Shown one piece after another: positions 44,263-53,900 of a stretch of DNA of 64,000 bases (position 1 is its first letter; each line of letters opens with the position of its first letter). A program made the position numbers and the translations under genes. A model generated the notes under the pieces. That model saw nothing but the letters and a program-made list of their open reading frames with translations. It searched no databases and was not told where the DNA came from. Origin of the DNA: Bacteroidales bacterium (GTDB lineage: Bacteria > Bacteroidota > Bacteroidia > Bacteroidales > UBA6680); contig JAOARD010000064.1 of NCBI GenBank assembly GCA_025210735.1, forward strand, positions 19,218 through 83,217, in the 5' to 3' direction.

Positions 44263-45109
44263 TTTTATAGAATTATACAGAATTGAGGTTATGCATGACT
44301 ACTATCGTGATGCATGTTGCGGAGATATTATTGTTGTACCAACAAAAGAGTGTTTACGATATATACATAATCTCGAACTTTTTATAAGACAGGACTATAA
44401 AAACAGATGGTTGATATGTGCACGTAACTCAGATATTGATATTGAGAGAATTAAAACGGTTATAGCTGGTAACGATACTAAACTGGAATTCTATCTTGAG
44501 TATAACAATCCTGAGTTCTTTCTTTATACCGACTGGCCAAACTATAAACCACATTTGCAATACCTCTTTAGCACCGATGATGTAGATACAATAAAAGATG
44601 ATCGTACCATTAAGTTTGGAGTTACAGAGTCGTCAGACGTAGTTGTGTGTAGAGTTGATAATGAACAGTATAAAGTTAATAACGGTAGCATTGCAATACT
44701 AAGCCTTAGTCTGTCGTCAGATATATTTGATACAGAGAAGATAGCAGAAAACAATGTTGTTAATGTAAAGATTCTGTTTAACTGCAACAGATCGCATTGG
44801 GAGTACATACTTATACCACGCACATTTAACGATAAACAGCGCGTATTTCTTGAAGAAGAGAGTGGTAAACTAAAATTTGATACTCCCGATGAACATGATA
44901 TGCCAGACGGACAGAAATCATATGTTACTATGGTAAAGGATATAGTTGATCTTAAGGAGAACTATAATTACCGTATTAATCTGTTAGAGGAGAAAAACGG
45001 AAGTAAACGTGTGTTGCAGAGTGCAATTGATTACCCCTCAGTAACTGATTTCTCTGATAGTAATGTAGACGACAATATAAGAGTAGTGACAAAATATATT
45101 TATTTCTAA
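44255..45109 (+). CDS. Unknown eCIS locus protein between cap and sheath
   Basis: 284 residues from the ATG at 44255. A start at 44219 is possible but would give a 44-nt overlap; the inner one overlaps by 8 nt, as other junctions here do. Mixed alpha/beta without signal peptide or membrane segment, with no recognised motif except SDFIELYRIEV at the start. The C-terminal half has beta-rich segments (SHWEYILIPRTFNDKQRVFLEE) and ends in YIYF, possibly a strand-forming tail. Position between cap and sheath suggests a particle-end or baseplate-related part. Bacteroidota eCIS loci often carry a gene in this spot whose role is unknown to me. Confidence 0.78.
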   Translation: MSDFIELYRIEVMHDYYRDACCGDIIVVPTKECLRYIHNLELFIRQDYKNRWLICARNSDIDIERIKTVIAGNDTKLEFYLEYNNPEFFLYTDWPNYKPHLQYLFSTDDVDTIKDDRTIKFGVTESSDVVVCRVDNEQYKVNNGSIAILSLSLSSDIFDTEKIAENNVVNVKILFNCNRSHWEYILIPRTFNDKQRVFLEEESGKLKFDTPDEHDMPDGQKSYVTMVKDIVDLKENYNYRINLLEEKNGSKRVLQSAIDYPSVTDFSDSNVDDNIRVVTKYIYF

Positions 45110-45125
45110 TTGTAAAATTAAATTT

Positions 45126-46631
45126 ATGGGAACAATGAAAACACCCGGCGTTTATATTGTAGAAAAAAACGCCTTTCCGAATTCAGTAGTAGAGGTTGCT
45201 ACGGCAGTTCCTGCTTTTATCGGACACACTGAAAAAGCCATGAATGGTAATAAGTCGTTGCTTAATAAGGCATGGCGTATTACCTCTATGGCAGAGTTTC
45301 ATACATATTTTGGAGGAGCACCTGATCCGGGTTTCACAATTAATGAAGTTACCGACGATACCACACCTGATTTTATCTCAGGAGAGAAGAAATACAGTGT
45401 AAGTCAGGACGGAGGCAAATATCTGTTGTATTATAGTATGCTTATGTTCTATGCAAACGGAGGAGGAGCATGTTACATTGTATCAGTAGGAGATTATACC
45501 GCTGATCCTGATTCTGATAAAATGACAGCGGGTATAGATCAGCTTATACGTGAGCAGGAGCCTACAATGGTTGTTACTCCGGAAACTACTCTTCTTGATG
45601 CTGAAAACAGTCAGAAAGTTCATCAGGCAATGCTTAGCCATTGTGGTTATAAGATGAAGAACAGGTTTGCAATTCTTGATATCTGGGAAGGATATAAAGA
45701 CAGACAAGATCCGGATGGCGATCGCGTTCTTGATTTCAGAAACAATATAGGAACTAATTTCCTTGATTTTGGAGCGTCATACTATCCATGGATTAATACA
45801 TCAATAATTCAGGATAAAGACCTTAGCTACCTGAATATTCTTAACAAAGACGTGCTTCAGACCCTTATAAAAGATGAGCTGATGCCGGAAGGAAAAGAGA
45901 TAGATGAGGCCAAAAAAGCTGAATTACAAGAGAAGATTGATAGTATTCTCAGCGAAGACCTTACAGATACCGATAAGGAGTTGTTGAATAAGGTTCTTAT
46001 TCAGGTGAGTCCGGTGTTTAATGCACTACTTACTGCTGTTAAGGATAAACTTAACCTTATGCCTCCGGGACCTGCAATGGCTGGTATATATACAATGACA
46101 GATAATACGCGTGGTGTATGGAAAGCTCCTGCAAATGTAAGTGTTAACTCTGTTGTTTCTCCTGCAATAAATATTACTCATGACGATCAGGAGGAGTTAA
46201 ATGTTCCGCTTAACGGAAAGGCAATTAATGCTATACGTCCGTTTATTGGCGAAGGAACACTTGTATGGGGAGCCCGGACTCTGGATGGTAACTCACTGGA
46301 TTGGAGATACATTAATGTAAGGCGTACAATGATAATGCTTGAAGAGAGCATTAAGATAGCAAGTAAAGCATATGTATTTGAACCTAATGTAATAAACACG
46401 TGGGGTACAATGAAAGGAATGATAAGCAACTTCCTTACAGGTATCTGGAAACGTGGTGGTCTTGCAGGTACAACACCTGAAGATGCATTTAGCGTGCATG
46501 TTGGTTTAGGAGAGACAATGACTCCTGAGGATATTCTTGAAGGAATAATGAGAATTACCGTTCTGGTTGCTATTACAAGACCGGCCGAGTTCATTGAGAT
46601 TACATTCCAACAACAAATGCAAAAATCATAA
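45126..46631 (+). CDS. Contractile sheath protein
   Basis: 501 residues, phage tail sheath family. The N-terminal TPGVYIVEK..FPNSVVEVATAVPAFIGHTEKA is the hallmark of eCIS sheath proteins (Afp2-4/Pvc2-4). YYSMLMFYANGGGACYIVSVG is the core domain, and RRTMIMLEESIKIASKAYVFEPN with the C-terminal ITVLVAITRPAEFIEITFQQQM is the handshake region that links subunits. The middle of the protein holds an extra Lys/Glu-rich insert (about 240-300), likely at the particle surface. An ATG at 45135 is an alternative start. Only one sheath gene is present, whereas Afp/PVC clusters carry three. Confidence 0.95.
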   Translation: MGTMKTPGVYIVEKNAFPNSVVEVATAVPAFIGHTEKAMNGNKSLLNKAWRITSMAEFHTYFGGAPDPGFTINEVTDDTTPDFISGEKKYSVSQDGGKYLLYYSMLMFYANGGGACYIVSVGDYTADPDSDKMTAGIDQLIREQEPTMVVTPETTLLDAENSQKVHQAMLSHCGYKMKNRFAILDIWEGYKDRQDPDGDRVLDFRNNIGTNFLDFGASYYPWINTSIIQDKDLSYLNILNKDVLQTLIKDELMPEGKEIDEAKKAELQEKIDSILSEDLTDTDKELLNKVLIQVSPVFNALLTAVKDKLNLMPPGPAMAGIYTMTDNTRGVWKAPANVSVNSVVSPAINITHDDQEELNVPLNGKAINAIRPFIGEGTLVWGARTLDGNSLDWRYINVRRTMIMLEESIKIASKAYVFEPNVINTWGTMKGMISNFLTGIWKRGGLAGTTPEDAFSVHVGLGETMTPEDILEGIMRITVLVAITRPAEFIEITFQQQMQKS

Positions 46632-46662
46632 TTAATTAGTAACAAAAAAAAGAATATAAGAT

Positions 46663-47118
46663 ATGGCTGGAGATAAGCAAGATAATGTATGGCCTTTGCC
46701 GAAGTTCTATTTCTCTGTAGATCTTGGTTCAGGAGGAGGCGTTGTCTCATTTCAGGAAGTTTCAGGACTTGATGTTGAAGCACAGATAATAGAGTATCGT
46801 CATGGCGATAACCCGGTGCACTCAACAATTAAGATGCCTGGTATTAAGAAGTATGGTAACGTTACACTTAAAAAGGGTGTATTTGCCAAAGATAACAAGT
46901 TCTGGGATTGGCTTAATAAGATTAAGCTTAATACTATTGAGAGAACTACAGTTACAATTAAACTTCTTGACGAAGGTGGTAGCGAAACCATGACATGGAC
47001 ACTATCTAATGCATGGCCTACAAAAATTACAAGTACAGACCTTAAGTCTGACGGTAATGAGGTTGCTGTTGAAACTATAGAACTAGCCCATGAGGGTGTA
47101 GTTATAGCAAACGGATAA
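46663..47118 (+). CDS. Inner tube protein 1 (gp19-like)
   Basis: 151 residues, T4 gp19/Afp1-type tube protein. Typical strings: WPLPKFYFSVDLGSGGGVVSFQEVSGLDVEAQIIEYRHG, the loop GIKKYGNVTLKKGVF and the C-terminal WTLSNAWPTKITSTDL...VAVETIELAHEGV. Hexamers stack to form the inner tube that the contracted sheath pushes out. It starts 31 nt after the sheath gene and ends 3 nt before the second tube gene, probably expressed at high level. Confidence 0.95.
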   Translation: MAGDKQDNVWPLPKFYFSVDLGSGGGVVSFQEVSGLDVEAQIIEYRHGDNPVHSTIKMPGIKKYGNVTLKKGVFAKDNKFWDWLNKIKLNTIERTTVTIKLLDEGGSETMTWTLSNAWPTKITSTDLKSDGNEVAVETIELAHEGVVIANG

Positions 47119-47121
47119 TAT

Positions 47122-47610
47122 ATGTCTGAGTTTAAGAATGATTACGGAAATAAAGAAGGTTACCCGCCGGTAGCCTTCTATTTCTCAGTTTCGTTTCCTG
47201 ACGATCCTAATATAAAGGCAACCAGCTTTAAAGAGGTTTCCGGAATAGGGGTAGAAATTGAGACAGAATCTGTAGCAGAAGGTGGCGAGAACAGGTTTAC
47301 ACATCAGTTACCAAAAAGAGCAAAACATGGTAATCTGGTTCTTAAACGTGGGTTGGCATCAACCAAAAGCAAGTTTGTTAACTGGTTGCGCACCACACTT
47401 GAGAGCGACTTCTCTAAGGCTTTTGTTACATCATCGGTTCAGGTTAATCTGCTTAATCCTGAGGGCAATATTGTAGATTCGTGGCTATTCAGCAACGCAT
47501 ATCCGGTAAAGTGGGATATAGAGGCATTTGAATCGCAAAAGAATGAGATTGCAATTGAGTCGGTTGAATTTTGTTATACAACAGTTAAGAGAAATAAAAC
47601 ATCGGGCTAA
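47122..47610 (+). CDS. Inner tube protein 2 (gp19-like, Afp5-type)
   Basis: 162 residues, same gp19 fold. VAFYFSVSF, SFKEVSGIGVEIE, KHGNLVLKRGLASTKSKFVNWL and WLFSNAYPVKWD are conserved. Compared with the first tube protein, the loop is longer (SVAEGGENRFTHQLPKR). In Afp/PVC, a second tube paralogue forms the layer that meets the spike and baseplate. It starts 3 nt after the first tube gene. Confidence 0.93.
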   Translation: MSEFKNDYGNKEGYPPVAFYFSVSFPDDPNIKATSFKEVSGIGVEIETESVAEGGENRFTHQLPKRAKHGNLVLKRGLASTKSKFVNWLRTTLESDFSKAFVTSSVQVNLLNPEGNIVDSWLFSNAYPVKWDIEAFESQKNEIAIESVEFCYTTVKRNKTSG

Positions 47611-47613
47611 ACT

Positions 47614-47775
47614 ATGGCAATTGAGATAAAAGAGATAAAGGTTGTATCTACTGTAGTTGATAACAGGCGTCAGAATGGTGTCTCTCCTGAGATTATAAAA
47701 AAAATCAAGAGAGATATTATATCTGAGGTAAAGTCAATTATCGACAAAAAAGATAAAAAGAGAAGGAGTAGATAA
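47614..47775 (+). CDS. DUF5908 small protein (Afp6-like)
   Basis: A 53-residue ORF read directly: ATG at 47614, 3 nt after the second tube gene, and TAA at 47773-47775, whose last A is the first base of the next ATG. It starts MAIEIKEIKVVSTV, matching the pattern of the small DUF5908 proteins encoded after the tube genes of eCIS loci, and ends in a very basic tail (KKDKKRRSR). Afp6 is a small protein of unknown function in the same position. Too short for usual gene-length cutoffs, but the exact coupling on both sides supports it. Confidence 0.82.
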   Translation: MAIEIKEIKVVSTVVDNRRQNGVSPEIIKKIKRDIISEVKSIIDKKDKKRRSR

Positions 47776-48455
47776 TGGCTGAAAATTCAGAACTCATAAA
47801 ACTTAAAATAATAGGATTTACAGATAATGGATTCTCATCAAAATCCGGTGAGTTTGACGTGCTCATTAATCCTGAAACATACAAACAAAGCTACTCTATA
47901 AACTACTCTGACGACGAAAACATGGGCGATGTAAAGAAGGGACCCAAGTTTAAGGATTACGGATCGGAGAAGGTAGATTTTAAAATTGTAATGGATGGTA
48001 CAGGTATTGTACCGGGTGGTAAAAAGGTAAAAACGGTATCAGATCAGCTTAAAAGTCTGAAAGATATTGTTTACGATTACGAGGGAGATATACATCAGCC
48101 AAAGTTTATTAAGCTTGTTTGGGGAAAACTGATATTTGATTGCAGACTAACAAGCATGACAGTTGATTATGTACTGTTTACCCCATCCGGCGAACCATTA
48201 AGAGCAAATGTTGATCTCTCTTTTGTTGAATACACCTCTGTAGATCAGGAGATAAAAGAGAAGAATGCCAGCTCGCCTGATATGTCGCACCTTATTACGG
48301 TAAAGGCTGGCGATACTATACAAAAACTGTGCTTTGATATATATAAAGATACAAAATATTGTATGCAGATAGCTGCTGTAAATAACCTTACAAACTTTAG
48401 AAATGTTAAACCGGGAATGCGATTGCTATTTCCACCAATAAATAAGAATGGCTGA
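47775..48455 (+). CDS. LysM-containing baseplate/tube-adaptor protein (Afp7-like)
   Basis: 226 residues. The N-terminal ~160 residues are a beta-rich domain (INPETYKQSYSINYSDDENMGDVKKGPKFKDYG) of the type linked to eCIS and phage tail adaptor gp53/Afp7. The C-terminus is a LysM domain (VKAGDTIQKLCFDIYKDTKYCMQIAAVN, ending FRNVKPGMRLLFPP). In Afp7-type proteins the LysM part is structural, joining the tube to the spike or baseplate. It is coupled to DUF5908 by a 1-nt overlap and to the spike gene by an 8-nt overlap. Confidence 0.9.
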   Translation: MAENSELIKLKIIGFTDNGFSSKSGEFDVLINPETYKQSYSINYSDDENMGDVKKGPKFKDYGSEKVDFKIVMDGTGIVPGGKKVKTVSDQLKSLKDIVYDYEGDIHQPKFIKLVWGKLIFDCRLTSMTVDYVLFTPSGEPLRANVDLSFVEYTSVDQEIKEKNASSPDMSHLITVKAGDTIQKLCFDIYKDTKYCMQIAAVNNLTNFRNVKPGMRLLFPPINKNG

Positions 48456-50238
48456 ATCACCTGCTGTAAACTCATCAAAGCTTGTTACGTGCACTGTATA
48501 TAGCGAGGGGAGTAAAATAAATGATCATTTTGAGTTGGTATCAATTACTGTAAACACAGAGATAAACAGAATTGATAGTGCAACATTGCAGTTTCTTGCA
48601 AGTGATATGCCCGATAAGGATATCCCTTTAAGCAACGACGATACTTTTAAACCGGGTAAAGCAATAAAGATTGAGACAGGATACAGTAATGAGGAAGAGA
48701 CTATATTTGAAGGTCTTGTAACTACCCACGGAATAAAACTGTCGTTATCAAGCGACTCATTACTTATTATTGAGTGCAAAGGCTATGCTGTAAAAACAGT
48801 GGCAGGCAGACGTAATGTTGTTTATGAAAAGGTTAAAGACAGCGATGTAATATCAACTATTCTGGGTAACTATGGCGATCTGTCGGCTGATGTAGGATCA
48901 ACATCATACAAACATAAAGAGATAATACAATACTATGCAACAGATTGGGACTTTATACTTTCTCGTGCCGATATCAACGGAATGGTAGTAATACCCGATG
49001 GTAAAAAGATATCAGTAAAGGCTCCGGAAGTAAGCTCTTCGGCAGTGTTAAAAGTAACATTTGGCGAAGATATTATTGAGTTTGAAGGAGAGGTTGATGC
49101 ACAAGAACAGTTTGATAATGTAACAGCTGTAAGCTGGAGCCCCTCTGAGCAAAAGATTGTATCGGCCGACGGATCATCTCCGGGGCTTAACAGTCAGGGG
49201 AATATCTCGCAATCGGATCTTGCAAAAGTACTTGATGTTGATAAATTTGTGCTTCAGAGCGGGATACCAATAGAAGAGGGAATGCTTAAAAACTGGGCAG
49301 ATGCACTGCTTCTTAAATTCGGATTGTCAAGGTTCAGAGGCGAACTTACATTTCAGGGTAGTTCACTTGTAAAACCGGGAACAATTGTAGAGGTTGATGG
49401 TCTTGGCGACAGATTTAACGGGAATGTATATGTTGGATCTGTTGAACAGGATATATCAGAGGGTAACTGGACTACAAAGGTTGGATTAGGAATTAGTCCT
49501 GATTTTATTACAGATCAAACAAATGTTACCTCGTCACCTGCATCAGGTTTACTGCCCGGAATAGAAGGTTTACAGATAGGTAAGGTTGTAAAGCTTGATA
49601 GCGATCCGGACGGAGAGAGCAGAATACAGGTAGATATCCCAATCCTGAATGGCGATACAAACTCTGTATGGGCGCGACTATCAAACTTCTACGGAACAGA
49701 TAAATCCGGTTCATTCTTCCTTCCGGAGATTGACGATGAAGTTATACTTGGATTCTTTAATAATGACCCTCGGTTTCCGGTTATATTGGGCAGCCTGTAT
49801 AGCAGCAAACATACACCACCATATGAACTTGAAGCAAAGAATAATACTAAGGCTATTGTAACCCGAGAGAAGATGAAGATAGAGTTTGATGAGGAGAAAA
49901 AGGTTATTACAATACTAACACCCGGAAAAAACACAGTTACAATAAGCGATGATGCCAAAGGTATAAAGCTTGAGGATCAGAACAGCAATGTTGTTGAACT
50001 AAACGATAGTGGAATATCTATGTCATCGCCAAAAGATATTAAGATAGATGCCAAAGGTAAGGTGAGCATTAGTGCAATGTCAAACGTAGAGATAAAAAGC
50101 AATGCTACGGTAGATGTTAAAGGAATGACAGTACAAGGTGCTGCGGATACAAGCCTTACAATGAAAGGAAATGCCTCTGCCGAATTATCAGCCTCAGGGC
50201 AGACAACGGTAAAAGGCGCAATGGTAATGATTAATTAA
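48448..50238 (+). CDS. VgrG-like spike protein (Afp8/Pvc8-like)
   Basis: 596 residues. The N-terminal gp27-like part (about 1-340) has EINRIDSATLQFLASDMPDKDIPLSN and RRNVVYEKVKDSDVISTIL; the gp5-like OB-fold lies near 375-450 (RIQVDIPILNGDTNSVWARLSNFYGTDKSGSFFLPEIDDEVILGFFNNDPRFPVILGSLYS). The beta-helix spike with repeating short strands closes the protein (IKLEDQNSNVVELNDSGISMSS...). It forms the trimeric puncturing spike. No extra C-terminal effector domain is attached. It is coupled to the LysM gene by an 8-nt overlap, and the PAAR tip gene starts 11 nt after it. Confidence 0.94.
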   Translation: MAESPAVNSSKLVTCTVYSEGSKINDHFELVSITVNTEINRIDSATLQFLASDMPDKDIPLSNDDTFKPGKAIKIETGYSNEEETIFEGLVTTHGIKLSLSSDSLLIIECKGYAVKTVAGRRNVVYEKVKDSDVISTILGNYGDLSADVGSTSYKHKEIIQYYATDWDFILSRADINGMVVIPDGKKISVKAPEVSSSAVLKVTFGEDIIEFEGEVDAQEQFDNVTAVSWSPSEQKIVSADGSSPGLNSQGNISQSDLAKVLDVDKFVLQSGIPIEEGMLKNWADALLLKFGLSRFRGELTFQGSSLVKPGTIVEVDGLGDRFNGNVYVGSVEQDISEGNWTTKVGLGISPDFITDQTNVTSSPASGLLPGIEGLQIGKVVKLDSDPDGESRIQVDIPILNGDTNSVWARLSNFYGTDKSGSFFLPEIDDEVILGFFNNDPRFPVILGSLYSSKHTPPYELEAKNNTKAIVTREKMKIEFDEEKKVITILTPGKNTVTISDDAKGIKLEDQNSNVVELNDSGISMSSPKDIKIDAKGKVSISAMSNVEIKSNATVDVKGMTVQGAADTSLTMKGNASAELSASGQTTVKGAMVMIN

Positions 50239-50249
50239 ACAGAATAGAT

Positions 50250-50552
50250 ATGCCACCAGCAGCAAGAATTACAGATATGCATACCTGCCCAATGCAAACA
50301 CCGGCATTTCCCGCACCAATACCACATGTAGGAGGTCCGGTTACAGGGCCATGTGTACCAAATGTATTAATAGGGAAGTTACCAGCAGCTGTAATGGGCG
50401 ATATGTGTGTATGTGTTGGTCCGCCCGACAGTATTGTTAAAGGATCGGCAACAGTTATGATTGGCGGAAAACCGGCAGCAAGGATGGGCGATACAACAGC
50501 ACATGGCGGAACAATTACGTTAGGATGTGTAAACGTGATAATTGGAGGTTAA
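50250..50552 (+). CDS. PAAR spike-tip protein
   Basis: 100 residues, a stand-alone PAAR domain: PPAARITDMHTCPMQTPA at the start, GGPVTGPCVPNVLIGKLPAAVMGD, then GKPAARMGDTTAHGGTITLG. The His/Cys set (H12, C14, C and H further on) can bind the zinc ion at the very tip of the spike. No toxin extension. It sits directly after the VgrG-like gene, in the Afp10-equivalent position. Confidence 0.93.
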   Translation: MPPAARITDMHTCPMQTPAFPAPIPHVGGPVTGPCVPNVLIGKLPAAVMGDMCVCVGPPDSIVKGSATVMIGGKPAARMGDTTAHGGTITLGCVNVIIGG

Positions 50553-50579
50553 ATACCATTTATATATTGAGAGTAAGAT

Positions 50580-50999
50580 ATGAGGGATAAGTCATTTTTA
50601 GGAACCGGATGGGCATTTCCTCCTTCGTTTAAGAAAGAGGGAGAACAAACCGCTATGGTTAGTAACGAGGAGGATATAAAACAGAGCCTTATCATTTTAC
50701 TATCAACAAAACCAGGCGAAAGAGTTCACAGACCTGAATATGGATGTGGTATACATAAAATGGTATTTGAGGTTGTTAATACAACCACACTTACAATAAT
50801 GGAGGATCTTATATCAAAAGCAATTCTGATGTATGAACCCCGTATTACACTAAATGCAGTTAGCTTTGATCATAGTAGAGAGTACGAAGGGGAACTTGCT
50901 GTTTTAATTGATTATACAGTAAGATTAACAAATACCAGAAGTAATATGGTTTTCCCATTCTACTTTAAAGAGGGTACAAATCTGAGACTTGATGAGTAG
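50580..50999 (+). CDS. gp25-like baseplate protein (Afp9-like)
   Basis: 139 residues of the gp25/TssE family: VSNEEDIKQSLIILLSTKPGERVHRPEYGCGIHKMVFE is the conserved core with the EPR-like GERVHRPEYG turn, and the rest is IDYTVRL..NMVFPFYF. It belongs to the inner baseplate and nucleates sheath polymerisation. It overlaps the baseplate wedge gene by 8 nt, so the two products are likely assembled together. Confidence 0.93.
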   Translation: MRDKSFLGTGWAFPPSFKKEGEQTAMVSNEEDIKQSLIILLSTKPGERVHRPEYGCGIHKMVFEVVNTTTLTIMEDLISKAILMYEPRITLNAVSFDHSREYEGELAVLIDYTVRLTNTRSNMVFPFYFKEGTNLRLDE

Positions 51000-53900
51000 A
51001 ACATGGTATAAAGACGGACTGAGTAGAAAGAAGAGACTCAAAGATGCTGAGATATCTGAGTATTTCGGAATATTTAATACCGATATAAATGCTCTTACAG
51101 CAAAAGCTATGAGCATTGCTGACTCACTCATATTCTACGATTATCAGAACAGAAAATCGGGTTATTTTAGCGAGGTACTGAACAGAAATGCATTTATTGC
51201 ACTATCGCAGATAATACAGTTTGATGTAGAGGAGGAGGAGAAACTATTTCTTGATATCTGCGATAAAGACTATGTAGGAAAAGAGACCAAAGAGCGTATT
51301 CTTATATCGATGATATTAAAGTTTATACAGCTGTTTGATATGTGGCTGGATTTTGTTACATACTCAGAGATAAACGATGCAGGATTAAGCCTTTATGATG
51401 ATATTAAAAACCAGATAACAGTTAATCTTAACGAACCTGTATCTGTAATTCGTGGTATAATAAAGAGTGATTATCCTGATCAGCAACAACCTGTTCTTAA
51501 AAGTATATGGACCTATGCAGATAGTAGTGCTAAATCCGGATCTGCACGCAAGCTGTTTCATATAAAACGAACATTCTACAGCTTGCTTGAATCTGTAAAG
51601 TTTCTTAAACGGCGAAGAGAAAGATATATTGAAGAGATAGCAACCGGCGGCGATCTTGATCCGTCAATAAGCCTTTTTGTAGCATATGCATTTAACTACA
51701 AAACCGTAGCGGAAAAATTTAATAATCGTTGGCATGAATATCCTGAGTTCTACCTTAAAAATATACTTAAAGCAGAACCAAATGATATTCACCCTGATTC
51801 TGCATACCTGATGCTGGACAAGTTGCCGAATATGCACAATGTAAAGGTTGATAAAGGCACAGAGTTTAATGCAGGTAAAAATGAACTGAAACAGGATATA
51901 CGTTATGTAAGCAACGATGATATTATAATAAACAACGCGAATCTTGAAGAGGTATATAGTCTATATATTGAACACGACAATGAGATTGACCCGGCAGGAG
52001 AACTTAACTATGCTACATCTATTAAACAGTCCGATTTTAGCAGATATATAAGCCTTGAACCAAGTGCTGAAGTAAAATCGGTACCGGGTATCCTGTTTGA
52101 TACTAAAGGACGTAATCAGAACGGAAGGAGCAATTCAAGTGTAGGCATGATTATACAGTCACCATCGCTATTGCTCAGAGAAGGTATACGTAATGTGACA
52201 CTCAAATTCTTCATAAATCAGAATATAGAGAATGAAATTATGGAGTTGGTTAAAGGTGTAACCAAACAGAGTGATATAAACATGCAGGAAGCTATATACA
52301 AGGTGCTTAATGATGTGTTTTATATAGATATTACTACAGAAGAGGGATGGCAAAGAGTACAACACTACACATTCGATTTTGAATCGGTAAACTACGACAA
52401 CTACCTTGTTTTACATTTTACACTGAATTCAGATTTCCCTGAAACAGCAGGGTACTCTGCTCTGCACGGAAACAACAGTAATGATAATACTCCGGCATTA
52501 CGGCTATTGATAAGCGATGATGCATGGCTTTTTCCGTACACATGGCTTAAACGTATAAATATTCAGAAGATAGATATAGAGACAGAGGTGTCTGGAGTAT
52601 CGCATATTCAGGTTTATAGTGAACTTGGACAACTGGATACAAGTATCCCGTTTTTCCCGTTCGGTGTAGTACCTAAACGTGGGGCATGGTTTGCGATAGG
52701 TAACTATGAGATGTCTCAGAAAAATATTAAACAGGTTGATGTAAAACTACAGTGGTTATATGTACCAACAGATAACTATGGTATGTACGATTATTATAAA
52801 TTATATGACAGCGAAATAGATAACAGCTCTTTTAAAGTAACTACTCAGGTACTTACAAACCGTAAATGGATTCAAACATCAAAAGAGAATATTTACAACC
52901 TGTTTAATACAAATGTTACAAACGATGTATTAACACAACCAAAAGCACCATTAAACAGTGTAACTGAACTTAAAAATATAAGTCTTAAAAACAGTAAAAT
53001 AAAGGTGCTTACTGAAGATAAGTATACATATAATATGTTTGCCCGCAGCGGCTTTTTCAGAATAACACTTGCTGAACCCGGCATGGCATTTGGACACTTA
53101 GAGTATCAATCGTTATTAACAGATTTTCTTATAAATAAGGTACGCTCTAAGAAACTTTTGCCGGAACCAAACCTGCCGTTCTCGCCGCAATTAGATAAAA
53201 TAGAGATAAGCTACAGATCAAAAGATACAATTAACCTGTCGCAGAAGCCATTCTCTGATAACATAAAAGTATATCATCTGTTTCCGCTTAATAAACAACT
53301 TGTATATCCGGTAACTCTGGGTAAACAACTCTCATTTGTTCCAGATATAGGAGATCAGGGAAACCTGTTATTTGGTTTAAGTGGTTTGCAAAGGGGTGAG
53401 GTAATACGTATGTTTATAGACTTTACACCTCACGAAAAAGAGATTGATAAAGATCAGTTTCCTCTAATAAGATGGTACATTGGCGATGGTTACAACTGGA
53501 AAAAACTGAGAGAAGATAACATTATTCAGGATACAACCAGAAACTTTCTTGAGAGCGGAGTAGTTGAGATACGAATACCCGATAATCTTCCTGATGTAAA
53601 CAGATCGGCAAAAGGTGTTATCTGGTTAAGAGCAGGAGTTAAGAAGAATGTCAACAGCGTATCGGCTGTAAAAGGATTCTATATAAATGTAATAAAGGTA
53701 ACATTAGATACAGCACAAGGTATAGACAACAATATACTTAATAACGGGCTTGAAGCGGGAACAATTGTAAAATCAAGAGCTAAGTTACCCGGTATTGCAA
53801 ACGTAACACAGATAATTAAATCGTCCGGAGGCAGAATAAAAGAGAGCTATGGCGATATGCGTATACGACTATCTGAAAGGATATCGCACAGACAGCGTGC

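Noticed and set aside
46187..46828. 213-codon minus-strand frame overlapping the sheath and tube genes
   Set aside because: It lies opposite two well-supported genes on the coding strand and has no family features. A shadow.
48245..48478. 77-codon minus-strand frame opposite the LysM and spike junction
   Set aside because: Shadow of two coupled genes. No independent support.
50989..50991. TTG start for the large wedge gene
   Set aside because: An ATG one codon later gives an 8-nt overlap like other junctions in the operon.
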